From: Nocardia nova NBRC 15556 | GTDB taxonomy: Bacteria; Actinomycetota; Actinomycetes; Mycobacteriales; Mycobacteriaceae | Direction: 5' to 3' | Length of the DNA: 64,000 nt | Assembly: GCF_001613005.1 (NCBI RefSeq) | Contig: NZ_BDBN01000037.1 | Span: 1 to 64,000, forward strand | Shown here: piece by piece, positions 43,439 to 51,936 of the stretch | How positions within the stretch are numbered: position 1 is the stretch's first letter | Layout: the number at the start of each line of letters is the position of its first letter | Program-made: the position numbers and the translations under genes | Notes under the pieces: generated by a model | What the model was told of the DNA's origin: nothing | Database searches by the model: none | Seen by the model: only the letters and a program-made list of their open reading frames with translations

Positions 43439-44665
43439 GTGGCTGCTCCGTCGATACCGGCCGGATTCGATTTCACCGACCCGGGACTGTGGGCCGAGAG
43501 AAGTCCGGTCGCCGAATTCGCGGAATTGCGGCGCACCGCGCCGGTCTGGTGGAACGCCCAGAGTGAGGAGCAGTCCTACCCGTTCGAGGATGCCGGCTAC
43601 TGGGTGGTGAGCCGGCACGAGGACATCAAGGAGATCTCGCGCCGCTCGGACGTCTTCTCCTCGGAGAAGAAGGGTTCCATCATCCGGCTGCCCGGTTTCG
43701 CCACGCCGGAGCAGTTGTCGGTGACCAGCGCGCTGCTGGTGAACATGGATCCGCCCAAGCACACCAAGATCCGCCGCATCATCTCCAAGGGTTTCACCCC
43801 GCGCGCCGTGGAGAGCCTGCGGGCGGCATTGACCGAGCGGGCCGAGCGAATCGTGCGCGCCGCCAAGGAATCCGGCGGCGGCGATTTCGTCGAACAGGTG
43901 GCGTGCGAATTGCCGTTGCAGGCCATCGCCGAACTGCTGGGCGTCCCGCAGGACGATCGCCACAAGCTGTTCGACTGGTCGAATCAGATGCTCAATTACG
44001 ACGATCCGGAATACGGTGATTCCGCGGTCGCCTCGGCCGAAATTCTGGGCTACGCGTGGAATATGGCCGAGGCGCGCCGGTCGGAACCGTCGGGCGATAT
44101 CGTCAGCCAACTGGTCAGCGCCGATATCGACGGCGAGGCATTGGGTTCGGACGAATTCGGATTCTTCGTCATTCTCCTCGCCGTCGCCGGAAACGAAACC
44201 ACCCGCAATGCGATCACGCACGGGATGAAGGCTTTCGTCGACCATCCGGACCAGTGGGAGGTGTACCGGCAGCAGCGTCCGCGCACGGCGGTCGACGAAA
44301 TCGTGCGCTGGGCGACTCCGGTCACCGCGTTCCAGCGCACCGCGACCGAGGATGTGGAATTGGGCGGGCAGCTGATCAAGGCCGGTGAGCGGGTCGGATT
44401 GTTCTACAGCTCGGCCAATTTCGACGAGGCGGCCTTCGACAAGCCGTTCGACTTCGACGTGCTGCGCGATCCCAACCCGCATCTGGCCTTCGGCGGAACG
44501 GGCGCCCACTTCTGCGTCGGCGCCAACCTCGCCCGCCTGGAAATAGACCTGATGTTCAACGCCATCGCCGACGTGATGCCCGACCTGCACCAGATCTCCG
44601 ACCCCCAGCGCCTGCGCTCGGGCTGGATCAACGGCATCAAACACTGGCAGGTCGAATACTCCTAG
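43439..44665 (+). CDS. cyp125: Cytochrome P450, CYP125-like steroid C26/27-hydroxylase
   Basis: The 408-residue P450 opens PAGFDFTDPGLWAERSPVAEFAELRRTAP and has NMDPPKHTKIRRIISKGFTPRAV, LPLQAIAELLGVPQDD, I-helix AVAGNETTRNAI, ExxR in EIVRWATPVTAFQRTA, heme loop FGGTGAHFCVGANLARLE (Cys359) and the closing RLRSGWINGIKHWQVEY. All match the CYP125 group that oxidises the terminal side-chain carbon of cholesterol. GAGGAGGA precedes the GTG. A KstR box upstream fits sterol control. A paralogue acting on another sterol or terpenoid is possible. Confidence 0.92.
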   Translation: MAAPSIPAGFDFTDPGLWAERSPVAEFAELRRTAPVWWNAQSEEQSYPFEDAGYWVVSRHEDIKEISRRSDVFSSEKKGSIIRLPGFATPEQLSVTSALLVNMDPPKHTKIRRIISKGFTPRAVESLRAALTERAERIVRAAKESGGGDFVEQVACELPLQAIAELLGVPQDDRHKLFDWSNQMLNYDDPEYGDSAVASAEILGYAWNMAEARRSEPSGDIVSQLVSADIDGEALGSDEFGFFVILLAVAGNETTRNAITHGMKAFVDHPDQWEVYRQQRPRTAVDEIVRWATPVTAFQRTATEDVELGGQLIKAGERVGLFYSSANFDEAAFDKPFDFDVLRDPNPHLAFGGTGAHFCVGANLARLEIDLMFNAIADVMPDLHQISDPQRLRSGWINGIKHWQVEYS

Positions 44666-44690
44666 ACCCGGGGAAAAGGGCTGGGGGACA

Positions 44691-44726
44691 ACCGAGGGCC
44701 GCACGATCATTCGTGCGGCCCTCGGT
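44691..44726. terminator. Repeat-family terminator hairpin, copy 1
   Basis: ACCGAGGGCCGCACGA (44691-44706) pairs perfectly with its complement (44711-44726) over a TCAT loop, giving a 16-base stem between the convergent CYP125 and TetR genes. Its core GGGCCGCACGA recurs at 46991 and 53569. Confidence 0.85.
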
Positions 44727-44792
44727 CGTGTGCGCGACATGCGTTGTGGCCCAGCGTCATTCCCAGCGCAGTGGTCCGGCAACCGGTGTCGG

Positions 44793-45392
44793 TCACGCAG
44801 GCGCTCGGTGATCGGGCGCGCGGAGGCCGTCGAGCACGACGGCGATCAGGGGGTTCGGCGCGTTGCGCGCTCGGGCGCGGCGTTCGACCGTCGCCGCGCC
44901 GATGACCAGGTCGAGCACGTCGGCGACATCGATGTCGGGTCGTACGGCCCCTGCCTCTTTCGCCCGGGAGAGCAGGGTGTCGAACGACCGGATGAAGTCG
45001 TGCCGGAGTTCGTCGGGGATCGCTACGGCCGTGCCGCCGTCGTCATCCAGCGCTTCGCACAGCGCCTGGTTGAGGGCGACCTCGCCGACGAGGTGGGTGA
45101 AGTAGTCGAAGAACGCGTCCTCCGGCGCGGTATCGGTGCCGGCGAGCAGGCGTGCTCGTTCGGTGAACTCCTCCACCCGGCCGACGACGACCGCCTCGAA
45201 CAGTGCGGAACGCGTGGGGAAATGCCGGTACACGGTGCCGACGCCGACGCCCGCTCGGCGCGCGATCTCGTCGAACGACGCCGACGAGCCGTCCACCGAG
45301 AGCATCTCCCGGGCGACCGCCAGTACCTGGTCCCGGTTGCGGCGCGCGTCGGCGCGCAGTGGCTTGGCAACCTGCCCCGCGTCCTTACCCAT
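44793..45392 (-). CDS. TetR-family regulator of the NmrA gene
   Basis: The 199-residue protein has a TetR HTH (ARRNRDQVLAVAREML, SFDEIARRAGVGVGTVYRHFPTRSALFEAVV) and a C-terminal SCO4008/KstR2-unrelated, RutR-type ligand domain. It is divergent to the NmrA-type gene; the 130 bases between hold two identical-core palindromes, CGGAGA-N4-TCTCCG, almost certainly its operators. A control loop over both genes is expected. Confidence 0.93.
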   Translation of the reverse strand: MGKDAGQVAKPLRADARRNRDQVLAVAREMLSVDGSSASFDEIARRAGVGVGTVYRHFPTRSALFEAVVVGRVEEFTERARLLAGTDTAPEDAFFDYFTHLVGEVALNQALCEALDDDGGTAVAIPDELRHDFIRSFDTLLSRAKEAGAVRPDIDVADVLDLVIGAATVERRARARNAPNPLIAVVLDGLRAPDHRAPA

Positions 45393-45418
45393 CGCTCGAT
45401 CGTAGCCGCCACCGTTGC

Positions 45419-45473
45419 TAAACGGAGACTCCTCTCCGTATAGTGAGCGGAAGCGGAGAACGGTCTCCGTTTA
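45419..45473. promoter_or_regulatory. Twin TetR operators between TetR and NmrA genes
   Basis: Two 16-base palindromes share the arms CGGAGA and TCTCCG with 4-base centres (45423-45438 and 45454-45469), 31 bases apart, close to three helical turns. The outer arms also form an 11-base inverted repeat, TAAACGGAGAC (45419-45429) with its complement (45463-45473). Confidence 0.8.
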
Positions 45474-45522
45474 CTGCGGCTCGGCGGCGCGGTAGATCCG
45501 AAGATTCGCTTACGGAGGGCTC

Positions 45523-46398
45523 ATGGAACAGGTTGTTTTCGTCATCGGCGCGACCGGACAGCAAGGCGGGGCGGTCGCCGATCGTCTCCTTGCCGACGGA
45601 TGGCAGGTGCGGGTGTTGACTCGTCGCCCCGACAGCGACAGGGCGCGAAGCTTGGCGCAAACGGGCGCGCAGGTGATCGCGGGCTCGCTGGAGGACCCGG
45701 CGACGATCGACCGCTGCGTCGACGGCGCCTACGGCGTGTACAGCGTGCATCCCGGGCCGCTGACCCCGGAGCAGGACGAGGTGAAGGCAGGTAAGGCCGT
45801 CACCGACGCGGCGGTGAAATATGGTGTGGCCCACCTGGTTTACAGCTCTGGCCTGGGTGCCGATCGCGGCGGCCAGCCGACCAAATGGGAGATCGAGCAG
45901 TACATCGCCGCGTCGGGTGTCTCGGCCACGGTGCTGCGGCCGAGTTCCTTCATGGAGAATCTGATCACGCAGTCCGCGACGGTCGGGATAAGCGACGGCG
46001 CGCTGCGCACCGCCGCCGCCGCGCACGTGCGTCAGCAATTCATCGCGCTCGACGATATCGGCGCGTTCACCGCGCTCGCCCTGCGGAATCCGGACGACTA
46101 TCGCGGCCGGACACTGGAACTCGTCGGCGACGTGCTCACGCCGCCGGAGGTCGCCGCGCAGGTCGGCGCCGCCCTCGGGCGGCCGGTCCCGTACATCCAG
46201 CGCCCGATCGAGGAACTGCGCCGCATCAACGAACGATTCGCCCGCGGCTACGAACTGCTCAACAGCGGCGACGGCAGCATCCCCGACGTCGACGTCGACG
46301 AACTGCGCGCACTGCACCCGGGCTTGATGACCTTCCGGGACTGGCTCGACGCCAAGGGCGCGAAGCTGATCCGCCCCTTGCTCGACACCCGGCCTTGA
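45523..46398 (+). CDS. NmrA-like NAD(P)-binding protein
   Basis: The 291-residue protein is an atypical SDR of the NmrA/HSCARG type: VVFVIGATGQQGGAVADRLL, VRVLTRRPDS, VAHLVYSSGLGADRGG, ATVLRPSSFMENL. NmrA proteins bind NAD(P) and often act as redox sensors rather than enzymes; quinone-reductase activity is also known for relatives. It is controlled by the divergent TetR gene through twin operators, the usual layout for electrophile-stress responses. The catalytic Tyr of SDRs is not in place. Confidence 0.9.
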   Translation: MEQVVFVIGATGQQGGAVADRLLADGWQVRVLTRRPDSDRARSLAQTGAQVIAGSLEDPATIDRCVDGAYGVYSVHPGPLTPEQDEVKAGKAVTDAAVKYGVAHLVYSSGLGADRGGQPTKWEIEQYIAASGVSATVLRPSSFMENLITQSATVGISDGALRTAAAAHVRQQFIALDDIGAFTALALRNPDDYRGRTLELVGDVLTPPEVAAQVGAALGRPVPYIQRPIEELRRINERFARGYELLNSGDGSIPDVDVDELRALHPGLMTFRDWLDAKGAKLIRPLLDTRP

Positions 46399-46461
46399 TC
46401 ATCACCGAGGTGCGCCCTCGCGCTTGTCGGCGTCGACGATCGGGAACGGTGACCGAAGCTG

Positions 46462-46893
46462 TCAGCCGGTGACCGCCGGTTCACCGAAGACGTCACGGTG
46501 CCCGCGCGCGGTGTCCATGTATTCGCGAACCCGGTGAATCAGTCCGTCGCGCAGTTCGAACACGAAACAGTAGTCGTTGCTGTAGCGATTTCCGTTCGCC
46601 AGCGTGGCAGTCATCGTCTCCTCCACGATCACCCGGTCGCCCTCGGCGTAGAAGCCGTGAAAATCCAGCGCGACATCGGCGACGAACAGGCGGGGAAAAC
46701 CGTTCGCGATGAACTCCGTGATGGCCTCGCGCCCGATCATGTGGCTGGGAGCGTCCAAGGCGACCGCGGTGGCATTGCCGGCCGGCGCCAGCCATTCGGC
46801 GTCCGGAGTGAAGAATGCTGCGATCTGCTCGGCGTCGTGGCCGGCGAAGGCCCGCCAGGCAGCCTGAACCACGGTCCTGTTGTCCGGTGTCAT
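46462..46893 (-). CDS. SnoaL/NTF2-like protein
   Basis: The 143-residue protein (start ATG 46893; 46950 possible) has an NTF2-like cone fold: VVQAAWRAFAGHDAEQIAAFFTPDAEWLAP, REAITEFIANGFPRLF, EGDRVIVEETMTATLANGNRYSNDYCFVFELRDGLIHRVREYMDT. The KxxxIxxIREYxDT-type end is typical of ketosteroid-isomerase-like SnoaL proteins. Substrate unknown. It converges on the NmrA gene and is separated from ppnP by a terminator. Confidence 0.88.
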   Translation of the reverse strand: MTPDNRTVVQAAWRAFAGHDAEQIAAFFTPDAEWLAPAGNATAVALDAPSHMIGREAITEFIANGFPRLFVADVALDFHGFYAEGDRVIVEETMTATLANGNRYSNDYCFVFELRDGLIHRVREYMDTARGHRDVFGEPAVTG

Positions 46894-46990
46894 GGCCCGG
46901 ACCTTACCGTCGTGAGCGACGGCGATCCGGCGGGAAATGGACAAGGTCATCGGGGTGGCGGGGGAGCAACGGCGGCCCGTGCCGCCGCAT

Positions 46991-47016
46991 GGGCCGCACG
47001 ATCGCTCGTGCGGCCC
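46991..47016. terminator. Repeat-family terminator hairpin, copy 2
   Basis: GGGCCGCACGA (46991-47001) pairs perfectly with TCGTGCGGCCC (47006-47016) over a TCGC loop. It follows the ppnP stop by 58 bases on the minus strand and shares its core with the hairpins at 44691 and 53569. Confidence 0.8.
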
Positions 47017-47073
47017 TCCTTCGGTAAACCCTTGCGTGGTAGTGGTTCTCGGGGCTGCGGGGTTAGCGGCTGC

Positions 47074-47385
47074 TCAGCCGAAGTGGCAGACGTAGTGCAG
47101 GGTTTCCCGCACCTCGATGTCGAACGAGCTGTCGCCGGGCACGGAGAACGATTCGCCGCCGCGGTAGGTCGTCGGCTCGGTCGCGCCGGGTAGTGTCACG
47201 GCGCACTCGCCCTCCACCAGTTCCATGATCTCCGGGGCGCCGGTGGTGAAGGTCAATGTCGACGGCAGGATCACGCCGACCGACTTCCTGGTGCCGTCGG
47301 GCAGCGTGAGGTCGTGGCTCACGCATTTGCCGTCGAAGTACACATTGGCCTTCGTGGCCACGCTGACGTTCTCGAACTGCGACAT
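47074..47385 (-). CDS. ppnP: Pyrimidine/purine nucleoside phosphorylase
   Basis: The 103-residue cupin is the PpnP/DUF1255 family: NVYFDGKCVSHDL, SVGVILPSTLTFTTGAPEIMELVEGECAVTLPGA, YRGGESFSVPGDSSFDIEVRETLHYVCHF. The family cleaves many nucleosides with phosphate to base plus ribose-1-phosphate. Length is normal. It is monocistronic, with a hairpin after it. Confidence 0.95.
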   Translation of the reverse strand: MSQFENVSVATKANVYFDGKCVSHDLTLPDGTRKSVGVILPSTLTFTTGAPEIMELVEGECAVTLPGATEPTTYRGGESFSVPGDSSFDIEVRETLHYVCHFG

Positions 47386-47415
47386 GGTCTCTTTCCCGGA
47401 GGTGACGTGGAGTAG

Positions 47416-48462
47416 TCAGCCTACTGACCGCGCCGATCGGCCCGGTGCGGCGGTCGCCGCCGCTGTCTCCCCGGCCGGATCGAGATGGGCGGCGACGAAG
47501 CGGGCCGCGGCGCGGTAGGCGGATCGGGATTCGGGCACGACCGCAGGTAGCGCGTGGAACACGTGCAGTTGCCCGGGCCAGGTGTGCAGCGAGCAGTGTG
47601 CGCCGGCGGCCCGCAGCGCCGTGGCGAGGGCGACGGCGTCGGCGGTGAAGAACTCGTCCCCGCCGACGTGAATCAGGGTCGGCGGTAGAGCCGTTCCCGC
47701 GACCGGCCGCAGCCGCTGCGGTCGCGCGGTGAACTGCGCGACGGCCGCGCGGGCGACGGCCGGGCCCAGCACGGTGTCCCGATGGGCGGAGCGCGCGGCG
47801 GTATCCAGGGAGAGATCGGTCATCGGCGAGAACAGCAGCAGGCAGGCAGGGCGCGAATTACCCTGCGCCGCATGCGTGATCGCGAAGTCCGCGGCCAGAT
47901 AGCCACCCGCGGAATCGCCGGCCAGCACGATGCGGTCCGGACTGTAGCCCTGGGTCAGCAGCCATCGGTAGGCCGCCGCGACATCCCGCGGGGCGGCCGG
48001 ATGCGGATACTCGGGAGCGAGCCGGTAGGCCGGCGTGAAGACCGGCAGCCGGGTGGCCGTGGAAAGCCGCGAGGCGACGCCGCGGTAGGACCGGGGCGAG
48101 CCGGCCACGAACCCGCCGCCGTGTACGTAGAGCACAGCGGCGTCGTCGCGGGTGGCACGCGGTCCGCGCACCCATTCGCCCGGAACCGGGCCGTCGTCCA
48201 CCGGGTCGATGCCGGTCCCGCCGAGCACCGGCGCGGCCGCGCGCATACCGTGTTCGAGCAGCAGGCGCGCGGCAGCGAGGGTGCGCCGGTCGACCGGGAC
48301 GGCGGCGAGGACGGTGCCCACCCCGAGCAGTGCCGAGATCCGACGCAGTGTCCGGGCGGGGGGCGAGGCCGGCGCCGCGGTGACGGTGTGGTCTCCCGGG
48401 AACATGCCGGCGGTGGCGAATTCCTGGTATTCGGCACGGTTTTCGCCGATCCGGCCGGTCAT
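47416..48462 (-). CDS. Alpha/beta hydrolase, HSL-type esterase
   Basis: The 348-residue esterase has the HSL oxyanion motif VHGGGFVAGS, nucleophile elbow GDSAGGYLA, catalytic Asp in GGDEFFTADA and His in LHVFHAL. It resembles LipR/LipN-type actinobacterial esterases. It is the last gene of a five-gene minus-strand operon; its ATG overlaps the SDR stop. After a Baeyer-Villiger oxidation the ester produced would need such a hydrolase, which gives it a sensible role here. Confidence 0.93.
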   Translation of the reverse strand: MTGRIGENRAEYQEFATAGMFPGDHTVTAAPASPPARTLRRISALLGVGTVLAAVPVDRRTLAAARLLLEHGMRAAAPVLGGTGIDPVDDGPVPGEWVRGPRATRDDAAVLYVHGGGFVAGSPRSYRGVASRLSTATRLPVFTPAYRLAPEYPHPAAPRDVAAAYRWLLTQGYSPDRIVLAGDSAGGYLAADFAITHAAQGNSRPACLLLFSPMTDLSLDTAARSAHRDTVLGPAVARAAVAQFTARPQRLRPVAGTALPPTLIHVGGDEFFTADAVALATALRAAGAHCSLHTWPGQLHVFHALPAVVPESRSAYRAAARFVAAHLDPAGETAAATAAPGRSARSVG

Positions 48463-49343
48463 GGCCGGGCCCGCTGTTCGACGCGCCGCACCAGGTCGTG
48501 CATCCGCGCGTCGTTGGCCAGTCGACTGTCGAGTACGACGTTCACCGCGCCGCGTAGCAGGGCGTAGGGCTGCCAGCCGAGCGGCGCGACGGTGCGCGGT
48601 GCGCGGCGGGCGATGCCGTCGGCGATCACGGTGGCCGCCTCGGTCGCGCTGATCCGGACGTTGAGCGGCCACGGCAGCAGGCTGTCCAGTTCGTGGCCGA
48701 GGGGATCGCGATCGAGAGTGCTGCGCGTCATCTCGGTCTCCACCACGCCGAAATACGACACGCCCGCGCTCGCGCCGAACCCGGCCAGTTCCACCCGCAG
48801 GGCGCGGCCCAACTGCTCGACGGCGGCCTTGCTGATCATGTACGGCGATCCGGCCATCCCCGGTGCGAACGCCGCGCACGAGGAGACGACCACGACGTGT
48901 CCTCGATGGGCGACGATCTGGTCCAGCGCGGGATGCACGGTGTTGTACACGCCGGTGAGGTTGATGGCCATCACCCGGTCGAACGCGGGCCCGGTCATCG
49001 TCCGCAGGGTCGCGGCCTCGGGCACGACCCCCGCGTTGGCGACCACGACGTCCAGGCGGCCGAAATGGTCGATCAGCCAGGCGACGGCGGCCTCCATACC
49101 CTCCCGGTCGGCGACGTCGGCCCCCACGCCGAGCGCGCGCGAGCCGAGATCACGCGCGGCGGTCTCGGCCGCCGCGGCATCGATGTCCACCACCGCGATC
49201 CGCGCGCCGCGCCGGTGCAGGATGGCGGCCAGTTCCCGGCCGATGCCCTGACCGGCGCCGGTGATCAGCACCACCCGTCCGTTCACGTCGTAGCGCTCGC
49301 CGCCGAGACCGACCGGCCCGAGCAGTCTTCCGAGGCCGATCAT
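48459..49343 (-). CDS. Short-chain dehydrogenase
   Basis: The 294-residue SDR has VVLITGAGQGIGRELAAILHRRGA, VDIDAAA, VVANAGVV, VVVVSSCAAFAPGMAGSPYMISKAAV (Ser, YxxxK) and a C-terminal extension with hydrophobic stretches. It belongs to the long SadH-like group found with flavin monooxygenases in mycobacteria. Both junctions in the operon overlap by 4 bases. It probably oxidises an alcohol to the ketone used by the monooxygenase. Confidence 0.9.
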   Translation of the reverse strand: MIGLGRLLGPVGLGGERYDVNGRVVLITGAGQGIGRELAAILHRRGARIAVVDIDAAAAETAARDLGSRALGVGADVADREGMEAAVAWLIDHFGRLDVVVANAGVVPEAATLRTMTGPAFDRVMAINLTGVYNTVHPALDQIVAHRGHVVVVSSCAAFAPGMAGSPYMISKAAVEQLGRALRVELAGFGASAGVSYFGVVETEMTRSTLDRDPLGHELDSLLPWPLNVRISATEAATVIADGIARRAPRTVAPLGWQPYALLRGAVNVVLDSRLANDARMHDLVRRVEQRARP

Positions 49344-50803
49344 GCGTTCACCGCGTAGGACTCGGCGTCGAAACCGGCTGTGCGGCGGCGGTATTCGAAA
49401 CTCCAGTTCGGGTACAGGCCCGCGTTGCGGCCGTCGGGAGTGGTGTAGTACGTCTGGCATCCGCCGGTGAGCCAGACCGTCGAGGTGCTGCGTTCCCGCA
49501 TCTCCTCGACGAAGCGCTCCTGGACCTGCGGTCGCAGTTCGACCCGGCGCGCGCCCTTGCGGCGCATCGTGCGCAGGGCGTCGACGATGTAGGTGATCTG
49601 GGATTCGATCATGTAGATCGCCGACTGGTTGCCCGCCGCCCCGAACGGACCCAGGGTGCAGAAGAAATTGGGGAATCCGGCCAGTGCGATGCCCAGATAG
49701 CTTTGCGGCTGCTGGTGATACAGCTGCGCCATCGTCACGCCGTCGCGTCCGTGGTAGCGCTCGAAGACCGAGGGGATCGGCTTGAAACCGGTGCCGAAGA
49801 TGATGGTGTCCACTTCGTGCTCGGAGCCGTCACGTAGCACGATCGAGTGCGGCCGGACCTCCGCGATGGATTCGGTCACCACCTCCACGTTCGGCCGGTC
49901 CAGCGCCGGGAAGTACGCGTCGGAGAAGATCGCGCGTTTGCAGCCGATCACGTAGTCCGGGGTCAGTTTGGCGCGCAGCTCCGGGTCGCGCACCTGCCGC
50001 CGCAGGTGCCACTTGGACAGGGCCTCGTAGGGATGGCGAAAGCGCTTGTCCACCAGCGAGATCAGGCCGAAGGCCTCGATGGTGGCGTACCAGCCGCCGC
50101 GAATCGCCTTCTGCGCCATCGGCAGCGTGCGCAGTACCAGCCGCTCCGCGCCGAGCGTGGCGCGGTCCATTCGCGGCACGATCCACGGCGCGGAGCGCTG
50201 GAAGAGCAGCAGCTTGCCGACTTTCGGCTGGATCTCGGGCACGAATTGCACCGCGGACGCTCCCGTGCCGATCACCGCGACCCGTTCGCCGGTGAGGTCA
50301 TGGTCGTGATCCCAGTGCAGCGAGTGAAAAGCATTGCCGGCGAACGTTTCCAGGCCCGGCAGCGCCGGATACTTCGCTTCGGCGAAGACCCCGGCGGCCG
50401 ACAGCAGGAAATTGGCCGTGAGCGAGCCACGGGAGGTCTCGATCCGCCAGACCGACTCGTCCTCGTCCCACCGGGCGTCCAGCACCTCGGTGCCGAACCG
50501 GATGTGCCGGGCCACATCGAACCGTTCCGCCACCGAGCGGAGATAGTCGAGGATCTCGGGCTGCTTGCCGTAGGTGCGCGACCAGTCGGGGTTAGGGGCG
50601 AACGAATAGCTGTACAGGTGCGAGGGGACGTCGCACGCGCAGCCGGGGTAGGTGTTCGCCTGCCAGGTGCCGCCGAGGTCGTCCGCGCGTTCCAGGATCA
50701 CCAGATTGTGGAAGCCGGCCGCACGAAGTTTGACGGCCAGGCCGATACCGCCGAATCCGGCGCCGACGATGGCGATGCCGATGTGCTCGCGAGGTGTGTT
50801 CAT
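49340..50803 (-). CDS. Flavin-containing monooxygenase, Baeyer-Villiger type
   Basis: The 487-residue enzyme has an FAD motif GAGFGGIG (about 13-20), the Baeyer-Villiger fingerprint variant FAGNAFHSLHWDHD (FxGxxxHxxxW, with D where P is usual), an NADPH motif VIGTGASAVQ, and FGTGFKP. It should insert oxygen next to a carbonyl using NADPH and O2. AAGGAA lies before the ATG. It starts the distal half of the operon, behind a 90-base gap containing a 14-base palindrome. Confidence 0.93.
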   Translation of the reverse strand: MNTPREHIGIAIVGAGFGGIGLAVKLRAAGFHNLVILERADDLGGTWQANTYPGCACDVPSHLYSYSFAPNPDWSRTYGKQPEILDYLRSVAERFDVARHIRFGTEVLDARWDEDESVWRIETSRGSLTANFLLSAAGVFAEAKYPALPGLETFAGNAFHSLHWDHDHDLTGERVAVIGTGASAVQFVPEIQPKVGKLLLFQRSAPWIVPRMDRATLGAERLVLRTLPMAQKAIRGGWYATIEAFGLISLVDKRFRHPYEALSKWHLRRQVRDPELRAKLTPDYVIGCKRAIFSDAYFPALDRPNVEVVTESIAEVRPHSIVLRDGSEHEVDTIIFGTGFKPIPSVFERYHGRDGVTMAQLYHQQPQSYLGIALAGFPNFFCTLGPFGAAGNQSAIYMIESQITYIVDALRTMRRKGARRVELRPQVQERFVEEMRERSTSTVWLTGGCQTYYTTPDGRNAGLYPNWSFEYRRRTAGFDAESYAVNA

Positions 50804-50853
50804 CGCAGGTTCCTTCCGTGCAGTACCGCGATCGGCGTGGCATGCGCTTGTTC

Positions 50854-50867
50854 GGACAACGTTGTCC
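50854..50867. promoter_or_regulatory. Perfect palindrome upstream of the monooxygenase gene
   Basis: GGACAACGTTGTCC is a perfect 14-base palindrome in the only real gap of the five-gene operon, 51 bases before the monooxygenase ATG. It suggests an internal promoter with its own operator. Confidence 0.6.
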
Positions 50868-50892
50868 CTTCTCGGTGTCGGAGGTCGAGCGC

Positions 50893-51936
50893 TCAGAGGT
50901 CGAGCACGAGATCGTCGCCCGCCGCGCGGGAGACGCAGATCAGCATCCGGTCGCCGCGCTCGGCGTCGGACAGCAGGCGGTCGCGGTGGTCCACGGCGCC
51001 GGAGAGCACGCCGGTCTTGCAGGTTCCGCAGAATCCTTGGCGGCAGGAGAAGGTCACGTCCGGCGCCACGCGCCGAATCGCGCTCAGCGCGGTCTCGTTC
51101 GCCTCCACCCGCACCGTCCGGCGGGAGCGGGCCAGCTCGATCCGGAACGGCTTGCCGTCGGTGACGGGCAGCGCCGAGAACCGTTCGGTGTGCAGGGAGC
51201 CGGTGGGGTTCAGCTCGAACATGCAGCGCTGGGCGGCCGCGAGCATCGGCGGCGGCCCGCAGACGTAGACGGCCGCGCCGGGCTCGGCCCGCGCGATCAG
51301 GTCCGCGACCGCGGGCACGCCGCACTCGTCGTCCGGCCGGATCTCCGCGTGCGCAGGCAGCTCGGCCAGGAACGGCATGGCGGAGCGGGTGCGGCCGGTG
51401 TAGATCAGTTGTCCGCGCGCGCCGGCCGCTGTGGCCATCGGCAGGATCGGGGTGATCCCGATGCCGCCCGCGAGGAACAGGTAGGACGGCGCCTCCACGA
51501 AGGGGAAGGCGTTGCGCGGACCGCGAATTCGCAGTGGGTCGCCCACTCGCAGCGTCTCGTGGATTTCCCGGGAACCGCCCTCCCCGTCCGCGATGCGGCG
51601 GACCGCGATGCGGTAGCGCTGCCGGTCGGCGGGGTCGCCGCACAGCGAATACTGCCGCTGCCGGCCGGACGGCAGGAAGACGTCCAGATGTGAGCCGGGA
51701 CGCCAGCTCGGCAGCTCGTCACCGCCGGACGCGCGCAGCGTCAAGCCGGCCACGTCGTCGGCTTCCCGCTCGACGGACTCGACCACCATGTTCAGGTCGA
51801 AACCGTTGCGCCGCACCGGGTTCGGCCGCGACAACACCGTGGCGGCCGGTCCCGAGACGAACACGTGTCTGTAGACGTCGATGACGCCGCCGAGCACCCG
51901 CAGCCCGGCGGGCACGCTGGTCGCCGCGCGGGTCAT
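50893..51936 (-). CDS. Ferredoxin-NADP reductase-type oxidoreductase with C-terminal 2Fe-2S domain
   Basis: The 347-residue protein has a flavin-binding barrel (GRQRQYSLCGDP), NAD(P) domain (LFLAGGIGITPILPMA, VYVCGPPPML) and a C-terminal plant-type 2Fe-2S domain (SCRQGFCGTCKTGVLSG..MLICVSRA). This is the phthalate-dioxygenase-reductase order, FMN-NAD-FeS. It should pass electrons from NAD(P)H to an oxygenase. Its natural partner here is the di-iron-like protein encoded immediately upstream, with an ATGA overlap. Confidence 0.93.
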   Translation of the reverse strand: MTRAATSVPAGLRVLGGVIDVYRHVFVSGPAATVLSRPNPVRRNGFDLNMVVESVEREADDVAGLTLRASGGDELPSWRPGSHLDVFLPSGRQRQYSLCGDPADRQRYRIAVRRIADGEGGSREIHETLRVGDPLRIRGPRNAFPFVEAPSYLFLAGGIGITPILPMATAAGARGQLIYTGRTRSAMPFLAELPAHAEIRPDDECGVPAVADLIARAEPGAAVYVCGPPPMLAAAQRCMFELNPTGSLHTERFSALPVTDGKPFRIELARSRRTVRVEANETALSAIRRVAPDVTFSCRQGFCGTCKTGVLSGAVDHRDRLLSDAERGDRMLICVSRAAGDDLVLDL

